Assembly: GCA_020853705.1 (NCBI GenBank)
Contig: JADYYK010000054.1
Location: forward strand, 1 to 64,000
Direction of reading: 5' to 3'
DNA from: Deltaproteobacteria bacterium
GTDB taxonomy: Bacteria; Myxococcota_A; Polyangia; Haliangiales; JADYYK01
DNA: 64,000 nt
A program made the position numbers and the translations under genes. Every line of letters begins with the position of its first letter. The first letter of the stretch is position 1. The notes beneath the pieces were generated by a model. The model did not search any database and was not told the DNA's origin. It worked only from the letters and a program-made list of their open reading frames with translations. Below, in pieces: positions 52,011-61,441 of this stretch.

Positions 52011-52715
52011 TCAAGGTTCGGCGCTGGCTCCTGTGCGCGCAAGCAGCGCGGCGCGCGTGAACACCTGCGCGAACATGGCCCACGTCAGCCGCCCGGTGTT
52101 GGTGTTCTGGCGCGAGCAGTGATAGCTGTCGATGAGGTGCAGGCCGGGCAGCGCGTGCTCGGCGCCGTGGGCGAAGGGGAACGCCGACGGGCGCAGGCCG
52201 CGGGCGCGCAGCAGCTGGTCATGCGCGATCCGCCCCAGCGCGATCGCCACCCGCACCCGACCGAGGTGCCCGAGCTCGGCCTCCAGGAAGGGCCGACAGC
52301 GCGCGACCTCCTCGGGCGTCGGCCGGTTCTGCGGCGGGGCGCAGCGCGCGGCGCCAGTGATGAAGACATCGCCGAGGATGAGGCCGTCGCCGGGCCCGCG
52401 CGAGATCGCCGAGCTCGACAGGCCGACCTCGTGCAGCGCCCGGTACAGCCACTCACCTGATGAATCGAAGGTGAAGACACGGCCCGTCTTGTTTGCACCA
52501 TGTAAACCCGGTGCGAGGCCGACCACCAGCAAGCGGGCCCCCGGGTCACCGAAGCCCGGCACCGGACGGCACCAGTGATCGGGGAAGCGGACGCGCGAGG
52601 CGTCGAGATAGGCGGTCAGCCGCGGGCAGGCGCGACAGGCCACGATGTCGTCGGCGACGCGCGCCAGGCCGCGGTGGCGCGGGCGGTCGTGGCCGGCGCC
52701 CCTGGGCCGCTTCAC
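52011..52715 (-). CDS. Uracil-DNA glycosylase, family 5 type
   Basis: 234 residues, GTG start 5 bp after the aldolase stop. Four Fe-S-type cysteines (CRACPRL, CRPVPGFG and others), the water-binding motif VVGLAPGLHGANKTGR, and DSYHCSRQNTNTGR near the end match UDGb (family 5), which removes uracil and hypoxanthine. It is the last gene of the recA-led run. Confidence 0.9.
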   Translation of the reverse strand: MKRPRGAGHDRPRHRGLARVADDIVACRACPRLTAYLDASRVRFPDHWCRPVPGFGDPGARLLVVGLAPGLHGANKTGRVFTFDSSGEWLYRALHEVGLSSSAISRGPGDGLILGDVFITGAARCAPPQNRPTPEEVARCRPFLEAELGHLGRVRVAIALGRIAHDQLLRARGLRPSAFPFAHGAEHALPGLHLIDSYHCSRQNTNTGRLTWAMFAQVFTRAALLARTGASAEP

Positions 52716-52720
52716 GGCGG

Positions 52721-53374
52721 TCAGCCGCCCTTGTGCTGGCCGTAGCTCGCGAACTTGGCGATGACCCGCGCCATCTCGGCGTCGTCGAGCAGGTTGGGCT
52801 GGCCGACCGCGAGCGTGCGCAGGTACTGCTCGGCCAGGTTCTCGACCTCGCGCGCCAGCGCCAGCGCCTTGCCCAGGGTGGCGCCCAGCGCGATCATGCC
52901 GTGGTTGGCCAGCAGACAGGCGCGCCGCCCGTCCAGCGCCGCCAGCGCGTGCGCCGCCAGCGCCGCCGACCCGAAGGTCGCGTAGGGCGCGCAGCGGATG
53001 TCGGCCCCGCCCGCGGCCGCCACCATGTAGTGGAACGCCGGGATGCCCCTGCCCAGACACGCCAGCGCGGTGGCCGCCGTCGAGTGGGTGTGCACGATGG
53101 CCTCGACCTCGCGCCGCGCCGCATAGATGGCCAGGTGCATGGGGGCCTCGCTCGAGGGCTTGCGCCGCCCGCGCGCCGCGCCGCCGCCGTCCAGCGCGCA
53201 CAGATCGTCGGGCGTCAGGGCCTCATAGTCCATCCCGCTGGGCGTGATCAGCACCGCGTCGCCGACCCGCGCGCTGACGTTGCCCGAGGTGCCGACGACC
53301 AGGCCGCAGCTGCGCATGGCGCGCGCCGTCGCGATGACCTCGCCCGCCGCCTGCCGCTCCGCCCACCTCATCAT
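52721..53374 (-). CDS. Class II aldolase, probably of the DHAP shunt
   Basis: 217 residues. Class II aldolase/adducin fold with GTSGNVSARVGDAVLITPSG, the zinc site VHTHST and ANHGM. The ITPSGMDYEALTPDDL stretch is closer to fuculose-phosphate aldolases than to MtnB dehydratases. Being next to mtnA, it probably cleaves 5-deoxyribulose or 5-methylthioribulose 1-phosphate to DHAP and an aldehyde (DHAP shunt for 5'-deoxyadenosine waste). Confidence 0.8.
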   Translation of the reverse strand: MMRWAERQAAGEVIATARAMRSCGLVVGTSGNVSARVGDAVLITPSGMDYEALTPDDLCALDGGGAARGRRKPSSEAPMHLAIYAARREVEAIVHTHSTAATALACLGRGIPAFHYMVAAAGGADIRCAPYATFGSAALAAHALAALDGRRACLLANHGMIALGATLGKALALAREVENLAEQYLRTLAVGQPNLLDDAEMARVIAKFASYGQHKGG

Positions 53375-53396
53375 CGGGTCGCCCTCGTGCTCATGC

Positions 53397-54512
<1,116 letters not shown>

Positions 54513-54514
54513 GC

Positions 54515-55558
54515 CTAGAAGAAGACCTTGGCGACGCGCAGGATGCCCTGCTTCCAGGGCACCCGGTGGGTCACGCCCGACGACTTCTCGAAGCGCTTCA
54601 GGTTGTCGAGGTACCACTGGTAGTTGCGGATCATGGCGTCCTGGTTCGAGAAGCGCGGCGCATAACCGAGCACCTTCTCGGCCTTCTCGATCGACACGAA
54701 CGAGTCGGTCGACGCCGTCTCGTAGACCCACTTGTAGAGCGGCGACAGCTTCAGCTTCTCGAGGCCCCGCAGGGTCCAGATCAGCGGCATCGCCGGCATC
54801 GGCACCACCTTCTTGCCGAAGCCCGCATAGTCGAGCACCGCCTGGAAGTCCTCACCCATGGTGGTGAAGTCCTTGGCGCCGATGTTGAACGTGTCGTTGG
54901 CCTTGGCGGCATCCACCGTCGCGCACAGGTAGATGGCGTCGCACAGATCCTCGACGTCGAGCAGCTGGTAGCGGTTCTTGCCGCTGCCCAGCATGGGGAA
55001 GCCCTTGCCCTCGCGCGCCCAGTCGTAGAACAGCGCGAACACGCCCAGCCGCTCCGGCCCGACGAACGACTTGGGACGGATGATGGGGACGCACATGCCG
55101 GCCTTGCGCGCCTCGACGCACAGCTCCTCGGCCGCGATCTTGGCGATGCCGTAGGGCCCCACGCCGTCGAGCTTGTCGTCCTCCAGCAGCGGGTGATGGT
55201 CGGGGATGCCATACACCGCGGTCGACGAGATGTGGATGAAGCGCTGCACCTTGGCGGCGCGCGCCGACTCCAGCACCGTGCGAGTGCCCTCGATGTCGGT
55301 CGAGTGGATGTCCTCGGCCGAGTACAGCGGCAGCGCCGCCGCGGTGTGCACCACGATGTCGACGCCCTGCATGGCGCGATCGACGTCGGCGCGGCGCCGG
55401 ATGTCGCCCTTGACCTCGGTGATGCGCGGCCGCTCCGGGTAGTCGAAGTCGAGCAGATCCAGCGAGGTCACCTGGTGCCCACGCTTGAGCAGGTGGCGTG
55501 CCAGGTTGATGCCCAGGAAGCCGGCGCCGCCGGTGATCAGAAATCGTTTGGTCTCCAC
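54515..55558 (-). CDS. NAD-dependent epimerase/dehydratase
   Basis: 347 residues, GTG start. Extended [14 protein letters not shown] (NAD binding), HISSTAVYG, and the YGIAK catalytic Tyr-Lys pair. The C-terminal part resembles NDP-sugar and sterol-type 3-beta-HSD epimerases. Substrate not clear. Its start overlaps a small upstream gene by 22 bp. Confidence 0.85.
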   Translation of the reverse strand: METKRFLITGGAGFLGINLARHLLKRGHQVTSLDLLDFDYPERPRITEVKGDIRRRADVDRAMQGVDIVVHTAAALPLYSAEDIHSTDIEGTRTVLESARAAKVQRFIHISSTAVYGIPDHHPLLEDDKLDGVGPYGIAKIAAEELCVEARKAGMCVPIIRPKSFVGPERLGVFALFYDWAREGKGFPMLGSGKNRYQLLDVEDLCDAIYLCATVDAAKANDTFNIGAKDFTTMGEDFQAVLDYAGFGKKVVPMPAMPLIWTLRGLEKLKLSPLYKWVYETASTDSFVSIEKAEKVLGYAPRFSNQDAMIRNYQWYLDNLKRFEKSSGVTHRVPWKQGILRVAKVFF

Positions 55559-55862
55559 GCGCGATGCTTACCACAAGCCGGGCCCGTCGGCAGTTGGTGC
55601 ACGAAGTCCCCTGTGAGGTCGACCACGGCGCGGGGCACCGGGCTGTCGTCGTCCAGCGGGGCGTTGCTGGCGGCGGCGAGCCGGGCACAGGCCGCGCGCT
55701 CGGCCCGCTCGAGCAGCCGGTGGCGCGCGCGCTCGCCCATCAGCGCGCGCGCCAGCAGCTGGTCGATGGTCAGCTGCACCTCCGCCGCCGCCCGGTCGCG
55801 CCCCTGCATCAGGTGGTGCAGGCGCTGAAACGTCAGCTCCTCGACCAGCGACGGCGGGGCGC

Positions 55863-55866
<4 letters not shown>
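55537..55866 (-). CDS. Small helical protein downstream of recA
   Basis: 109 residues. Overlaps the recA stop by 4 bp and the epimerase start by 22 bp. N-terminal helices ([39 protein letters not shown]), C-terminus [17 protein letters not shown]. No family recognised. Coupled translation with recA may hint at a DNA-repair link, but only by position. Confidence 0.55.
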
Positions 55867-56987
<1,121 letters not shown>

Positions 56988-57159
56988 CTCTCACTCTCCT
57001 GTGCGAGGTCGCAACGAGTCAGGACAGAGCAGTCCGCGTGCCGTACGGACCACGCAGCGGAATCCGCGCGGATGAGGCGTCCGACCGCGGCCGAGCGAGC
57101 GTCCGGCCCGTCCGGCCCGCCGGCCAGCCGGACAAGCTGCGTCGTGCCAAGATGACGCC

Positions 57160-57444
57160 ATGACCGAGATGGCGCTGATCTATGCGGTGGGTAGCGACTC
57201 CAGGCTGCGCGAGGTGTGCTGGACCCTGCTCGAGGAGCGGCTCGTCACGCACGCCGACATGCTGGAGCGGGTCCCGCTCTACCTGCAGGGCAGCAAGCGC
57301 AAGGTCGGGGTCTCGCAGCGCGCGGTGACGCTGATGGCGGCGCGAACCCAGGTCGAGGTCGTGATGAAGCGGGTCGCCGCCCTGTATGGCGACGGCGCGC
57401 TGCGCATGTATGCCGTGCCGGTGCTCGCGAGCTATCAGCAGTAG
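57160..57444 (+). CDS. Small CutA1/PII-like alpha-beta protein
   Basis: 94 residues. Pattern beta-alpha-beta-beta-alpha-beta (ALIYAVGSDSRLREVCWTL, RAVTLMAARTQVEVVMKRV, RMYAVPVLASY) fits the ferredoxin-like fold of CutA1 or PII-like proteins, but signature residues are weak. Divergent from recA. Assignment tentative. Confidence 0.45.
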   Translation: MTEMALIYAVGSDSRLREVCWTLLEERLVTHADMLERVPLYLQGSKRKVGVSQRAVTLMAARTQVEVVMKRVAALYGDGALRMYAVPVLASYQQ

Positions 57445-57459
57445 CGCGGCCGAGCGCGG

Positions 57460-57861
57460 CTACTCGGCGGCCAGCGGGGCCACGCCGGTGCGGCGGATCG
57501 AGCGCTCCAGCTCGGCCAGCGAGCGCCCGGCGCGGCTCGACAGCGCGACCAGCTCGTCATGGTCGGGGCTGCCGATGACACCGCCGGTCAGCGCCCAGTA
57601 CAGCAGCGCGCGCACCTCGTGCAGCGCCTCGGCGGCGTGGCCCAGGCGCTCCAGCGCGGCGGCGGGGTCGGCGTGGCGCAGCGCCTCGGCGATGGTGGCC
57701 ATGACGCCGTTGGCGCCCTGGCGCAGCGCGGCGGCCAGCAGCGGGTCGTGCGCGAGGCCAGCGCCGTCGGTGCGCAGGTAGACCGCACGTGCCAGCGCAC
57801 GGGCGTCCCTCCAGCCGTCGACATCCTCGCAGCGCACCAGCACCAGCTCTCGCGTGACCAT
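57460..57861 (-). CDS. Four-helix-bundle protein, S23/IVS type
   Basis: 133 residues from the ATG at 57861, which has GAAGGG 8 bp upstream; 57885 is an alternative start. The order W-R-D-A-R-A-L-A-x-x-V-Y, LRQGANGVMATIAEAL, LGHAAEALHEVRALLYWAL, SRAGRSLAELERSI follows the four-helix protein family that is also coded inside 23S rRNA intervening sequences. Function of the family is not established. Confidence 0.6.
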   Translation of the reverse strand: MVTRELVLVRCEDVDGWRDARALARAVYLRTDGAGLAHDPLLAAALRQGANGVMATIAEALRHADPAAALERLGHAAEALHEVRALLYWALTGGVIGSPDHDELVALSSRAGRSLAELERSIRRTGVAPLAAE

Positions 57862-58116
57862 GGCCAGCCCTTCAGCAACCGACATGCCGGACGCACCTTG
57901 GTGCGAGATCAGCGGCTTGCGCGTGCTGCTGCGTCCGGCAGACCCCGGCAGGCGGCCACCGCGCCGGCCGAACCTTGGCTGCTCGGGTAGCCGGCGGCAG
58001 GCCCTGCACTGAGAGGTTTTCCCCCACCCCGCCCTATTCAACCATTTGAAATAACAGGGCCTTCAGGTGGCACATCGGCTGCAAATCAGAAGGGACCTCA
58101 GCCCAAGGAGTTCGTG

Positions 58117-58875
58117 ATGGCGGCTTACCGGATGGCTAACGTGGTGATGACCTTGACCACCGAGGAGCTGGACTGCCTGCGCGAGCAGTGGAGTCGCAGC
58201 GCCCTCTCGGGGTGTTTCACCCCCGAGGAGATGCAGGCCATCCGGGACCAGTATGCCGAGAGCATCCAGCTGGCCAACGCGCGCCGCGAGGACGCCGAGT
58301 GGAAGCTGCAGATGGCCGAGGCCAAGCTGCGCCAGCACGCGGTGCCCCAGCAGCTGGCGCACATCCCCGAGGCGACCCCGCCGCGCGGCATGGTCGCGCC
58401 GACGCGCACCGGCACCCGCCCCGCCGCGGTGCCCCCGCCCGCGCCTGCCCCGGTCGCCGCCGCCCCGCGCCCGACGCCGGTACCGGCCCCGCTGCCGCCC
58501 GCGCCCAGCGAGAACACGCACCCGCGCGCCCGCATGCCGGTGTCGCCCGAGAACGAGGTCACCCGCCCACGCGCGGTGATGCCATCACCCACCCCGCGCC
58601 TGTCCCCCGCCGCCGCGCTGGCGCGCTCGCCGCTGCCCGCCGCGCCGGCCCGCCCCGCCGTGGGCAGCTCGCCCGCCCCCACGCGCGCCATCACCATGAG
58701 CGCCGCCGTCCCGGTCGCCCCGCGCACCGCCGCCCCCGCGCGCACCCCGACCACCCCGCCCGCGCTGCCGACCCGCCCGACCACCGCGCTGCCCCTGCGC
58801 GCCCCGGCCGAACCCACCCAGCTGCGCGCCGCCCTGCTGGCTCCCCCCGCCCGCCGCGTCGCCGGCACCAACTAG
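58117..58875 (+). CDS. Pro/Ala/Thr-rich protein with short helical head
   Basis: 252 residues from the ATG at 58117, 6 bp after GGAG. Residues 1-75 are helical and charged (LTTEELDCLREQWSRS, FTPEEMQAIRDQYAES). The rest is a disordered Pro/Ala/Thr/Arg region with repeats of the type RARMPVSP and RAVMPSP. No signal peptide. Function unknown. Confidence 0.65.
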   Translation: MAAYRMANVVMTLTTEELDCLREQWSRSALSGCFTPEEMQAIRDQYAESIQLANARREDAEWKLQMAEAKLRQHAVPQQLAHIPEATPPRGMVAPTRTGTRPAAVPPPAPAPVAAAPRPTPVPAPLPPAPSENTHPRARMPVSPENEVTRPRAVMPSPTPRLSPAAALARSPLPAAPARPAVGSSPAPTRAITMSAAVPVAPRTAAPARTPTTPPALPTRPTTALPLRAPAEPTQLRAALLAPPARRVAGTN

Positions 58876-58878
58876 GCC

Positions 58879-58899
58879 CCTCGAAGCGCAGCTTCGAGG
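58879..58899. terminator. Palindrome CCTCGAAGC-3 nt-GCTTCGAGG, second copy
   Basis: The same 9-bp stem as at 31971-31991, with loop GCA instead of GAT, directly after the stop codon of the Pro-rich protein gene. Confidence 0.7.
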
Positions 58900-58915
58900 A
58901 GCCTATTCCGCTCTG

Positions 58916-59110
58916 CTCCCGCTCCGTTTCCGCTCCGTTCCCGCTCCGTTCCCGCTCCCTCCCCGCTCCGTTCCCCTCCCCGCTCCGTTCGCCCCCCCTC
59001 CCGCTCCCCCGTCCCCCGTTCTCCGGCTCCCCCGTGCCTGTCGCCTGTCGCCTGTTGCCTGTCCCCTGTCGCCTGTTTGTCCGGCTCCCCTGTCGCCTGT
59101 CCCCTGTGTG
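58916..59110 (+). repeat. Low-complexity pyrimidine tract with two tandem repeat types
   Basis: About 200 bp without a gene. First part: repeats of CGCTCCGTTCC and variants (58916-58990). Second part: heptamers GCCTGT(C/T) and CCCTGTC, roughly ten copies (59036-59110). Strongly strand-biased: C/T on plus. Confidence 0.8.
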
Positions 59111-59124
59111 TCCGTTCTCCGCCC

Positions 59125-59352
59125 CTAGTCTTCCTCGGGCTCGGGCTCCCCGGTCCAGATCGACATCTTCGGCGTCTGCCGCTCCGCGGCCTCGCGCGAG
59201 TGCAGCTCGGCCGCCTCGAAGTAGCGCGCCGCCTCCTGCTTGCGGCCCTCGAGCAACAGCTCGACCGCCCGCACGGTGTCACCCATCGGGTCGAACTCGG
59301 CCTGAAGACCTCGCACCGTTCCGCGCTTCTTCTTGGGGCCGAACTCTCCCAT
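59125..59352 (-). CDS. Small hypothetical protein
   Basis: 75 residues, start overlapping the stop of the DUF4062 gene (TGATG). Basic N-terminus (FGPKKKRGTVRG) and a helix (AVELLLEGRKQEAARYFEAA) that resembles a single TPR-like hairpin; acidic C-terminus. Likely translated with the upstream gene and possibly its partner. Confidence 0.55.
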   Translation of the reverse strand: MGEFGPKKKRGTVRGLQAEFDPMGDTVRAVELLLEGRKQEAARYFEAAELHSREAAERQTPKMSIWTGEPEPEED

Positions 59353-60524
59353 CAGGTGACTCCTACACTCCAGATACAGGAGATCATGCGGCCCAAGATC
59401 TGCGCGGTCAAGACCTCCGCCTGATCGAGGTCACGAAAGTGATCGACCCGGTTCGAGGTCACGATGAAGGCCCCGTCGGGTCGATCCGGCGCCCCCGACA
59501 GGTACAGCGGCACCGTGATGGCCGAAACATACTGGCGCGCGTCCTCCGCGGCGGTCTCCTCGCGCGGGGCCCAGGCTTCGGTCTGGCGCAGATCCCCGGT
59601 GACCAGGATGGAGTTCGACTTCACCGCCGCGCCGACATGGCCCTCGTCCATGTGCCAGGTCCGGCCGCGCCGCACCACCGCCTCGTGGCACACCCGCGGG
59701 CCGGCCAAGAGCTCGTCACCGCGGCGCCGGTACAGCATCAGGTTGTAGAGCTCGTCCTCGTGGAAATCGAACAGGCCGGCGCGCCTCTGCGCCGCCGCGC
59801 TCATCAGGGCCTCGACCGCCTCGTCGGCGTTGCCGAGGCCCGCGCGCAGCCGTGACATCAGGGTGGTGCCGACGCCGACCACATAGTTGATCGAGTCGAC
59901 GTTGCGCAGCCGGCGGCGCGCCACGTCGCGGACCTCGTTCTGGCGACCCTGGAACGCCACCAGCGACGCGCCCAGGCGACGATCGATGATGTGCAGCGCA
60001 TCGTCCGCGGTGCCGCGCCAGGTGGCGTGGATCCAGTTGTCGATGTGGCCCTTGCGCAGCACGTCGATGAAGCGCTGCACGTCGGGCAGCCGGTGCACCA
60101 GGGGGCGCTGATCGGGGAACTCGGCCCGCAGCGTGGCCTCGCGCTCCTTCGCCGGCAGGTCCGCCAGCGCGCGCCGGCGCAGGTAGATCTTGCGCGCCAG
60201 GTCGTTCATGTCCTTGTGGATGAGGACGAACGTGAGCAGCCCGGCCGAGCGCGCCTCCTCCCATTCGCGCCAGGTGATCGACTTGTTCTGGTCGCGGTAC
60301 TCGCCGCCGAAGCGCTGGCCGATGAGGAGCACCAGCACGTTCGACTGCCGCACCGCGGACAGACAGGCGTCGTGCGACGTCACGCCGGGCTCGACCGGGA
60401 AGTCCGGTTCCTCACTCAGGCGCACGACATGGCCACGACGGCGCAGGCGGCGCGCGATCGATTCGCGCACGTCACCGAGGTCCTCCACCGTGGAGCTCAG
60501 GAACAGCGTCAGGTCCGATGGCAC
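59352..60524 (-). CDS. DUF4062-GAF domain protein
   Basis: 390 residues with a GTG start. Residues 5-110 match DUF4062, a TIR-like Rossmann domain: LFLSSTVEDLGDVRE, VTSHDACLSAVRQSNVLVLL, IGQRFGGEY. Residues about 205-370 look like a GAF sensor (YVVGVGTTLMSRLRAGLG, AITVPLYLSG). TIR-like domains act in signalling and anti-phage NAD degradation; a GAF would bind a small ligand. TAGGTT is 6 bp before the GTG. Divergent from the sigma factor gene, 60 bp apart. Confidence 0.7.
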   Translation of the reverse strand: MPSDLTLFLSSTVEDLGDVRESIARRLRRRGHVVRLSEEPDFPVEPGVTSHDACLSAVRQSNVLVLLIGQRFGGEYRDQNKSITWREWEEARSAGLLTFVLIHKDMNDLARKIYLRRRALADLPAKEREATLRAEFPDQRPLVHRLPDVQRFIDVLRKGHIDNWIHATWRGTADDALHIIDRRLGASLVAFQGRQNEVRDVARRRLRNVDSINYVVGVGTTLMSRLRAGLGNADEAVEALMSAAAQRRAGLFDFHEDELYNLMLYRRRGDELLAGPRVCHEAVVRRGRTWHMDEGHVGAAVKSNSILVTGDLRQTEAWAPREETAAEDARQYVSAITVPLYLSGAPDRPDGAFIVTSNRVDHFRDLDQAEVLTAQILGRMISCIWSVGVT

Positions 60525-60584
60525 GGGGAAAACCTATCATGCCCCTCTGATCCGAGGCCCAACCCCGCGTGTTATCTTGCCCTC

Positions 60585-61391
60585 GTGGCGGGAGCCGAGG
60601 CGCGGCGCAAGACCATCGTCGAGCAGCACATGGGCCTGGTGCGCTCGATCGCCGCCAAGGCGCGCCGCTCGTTGCCTGCCAGCGTCGAGTACGACGAGCT
60701 GGTCAACCTCGGCACCACCGGCCTGCTCGAGGCCGCCGAGCGCTTCGACCCCAAGCTCGGCGCCCAGTTCTCGACCTTCGCCTACTACCGCATCCGCGGC
60801 GCCATCCAGGACGGCGTGCGCCACATGGGCTGGCTGACGCGCACCCAGTGGCGTCGCCACAAGCTGCAGCAGCACAGCGACATCTACCTGGCCGAGCTGG
60901 CCGAGCGCGACGCCGCCGCTCGCGCCAGCCGCAGCGCCGCGACGCCGGACGCCACCCGCGCCCGCGAGCAAGCCGCCGCCCGCCTGGCCGAGGCGCTGTC
61001 CGGCGTCGCCGCGGTGTTCGTGACCTCGCTCGAGGAGGTCGCCCCCGACGGGCTGGCCGACGACGAGTCGGCCGCCGCCGACGACCTCCTGCAGCAGCAG
61101 CAGGCGACCGCCGCCGTGCGCGGCGCCCTGGCCAGGCTGCCCGAAAAAGAGCGCCACTTCATCGAGCAGCACTACTTCGCCGAGCAATCGCTCAAGGACG
61201 CCGGCCTGGCCCTGGGACTGTCGCGCTCGTGGGCTTGCCGGCTGCACGCCCGCGCCATCGACCTGCTGCGCGACGCCCTCGCCGAGGCGCCACCCGCCAG
61301 CACCGCGCCAGCGCCGGCGCCCGCGGCCAGGCCCGCCAGGCCGGCCAAGAAGCCACCCGCACCCCGCAAGCCGCCCGCGCCCCGAAAATGA
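60585..61391 (+). CDS. FliA/WhiG-type sigma factor
   Basis: 268 residues with a GTG start and TATCTT 6 bp before it. Region 2 (HMGLVRSIAAKARRSLPA, ELVNLGTTGLLEAAERFD, FSTFAYYRIRGAIQDGVR) and region 4 (RLPEKERHFIEQHYFAEQSL, LGLSRSWACRLHARA) match the sigma-28 class. Region 3 is short. It ends in a Pro/Ala/Lys tail of about 35 residues. It may control motility, development or stress genes; no flagellar genes are near. Confidence 0.9.
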   Translation: MAGAEARRKTIVEQHMGLVRSIAAKARRSLPASVEYDELVNLGTTGLLEAAERFDPKLGAQFSTFAYYRIRGAIQDGVRHMGWLTRTQWRRHKLQQHSDIYLAELAERDAAARASRSAATPDATRAREQAAARLAEALSGVAAVFVTSLEEVAPDGLADDESAAADDLLQQQQATAAVRGALARLPEKERHFIEQHYFAEQSLKDAGLALGLSRSWACRLHARAIDLLRDALAEAPPASTAPAPAPAARPARPAKKPPAPRKPPAPRK

Positions 61392-61418
61392 CGAAGGCGC
61401 CCTCGCAGGCGCCCCGTC
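61390..61418. terminator. Hairpin between convergent sigma factor and pilQ
   Basis: GACG/CGTC and GGCGCC/GGCGCC pair with an AA/CC internal loop and a 6-nt apical loop, right behind both stop codons. Likely bidirectional. Confidence 0.55.
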
Positions 61419-61441
61419 GTCCAGCCTCTCTCGTCGTGCTG

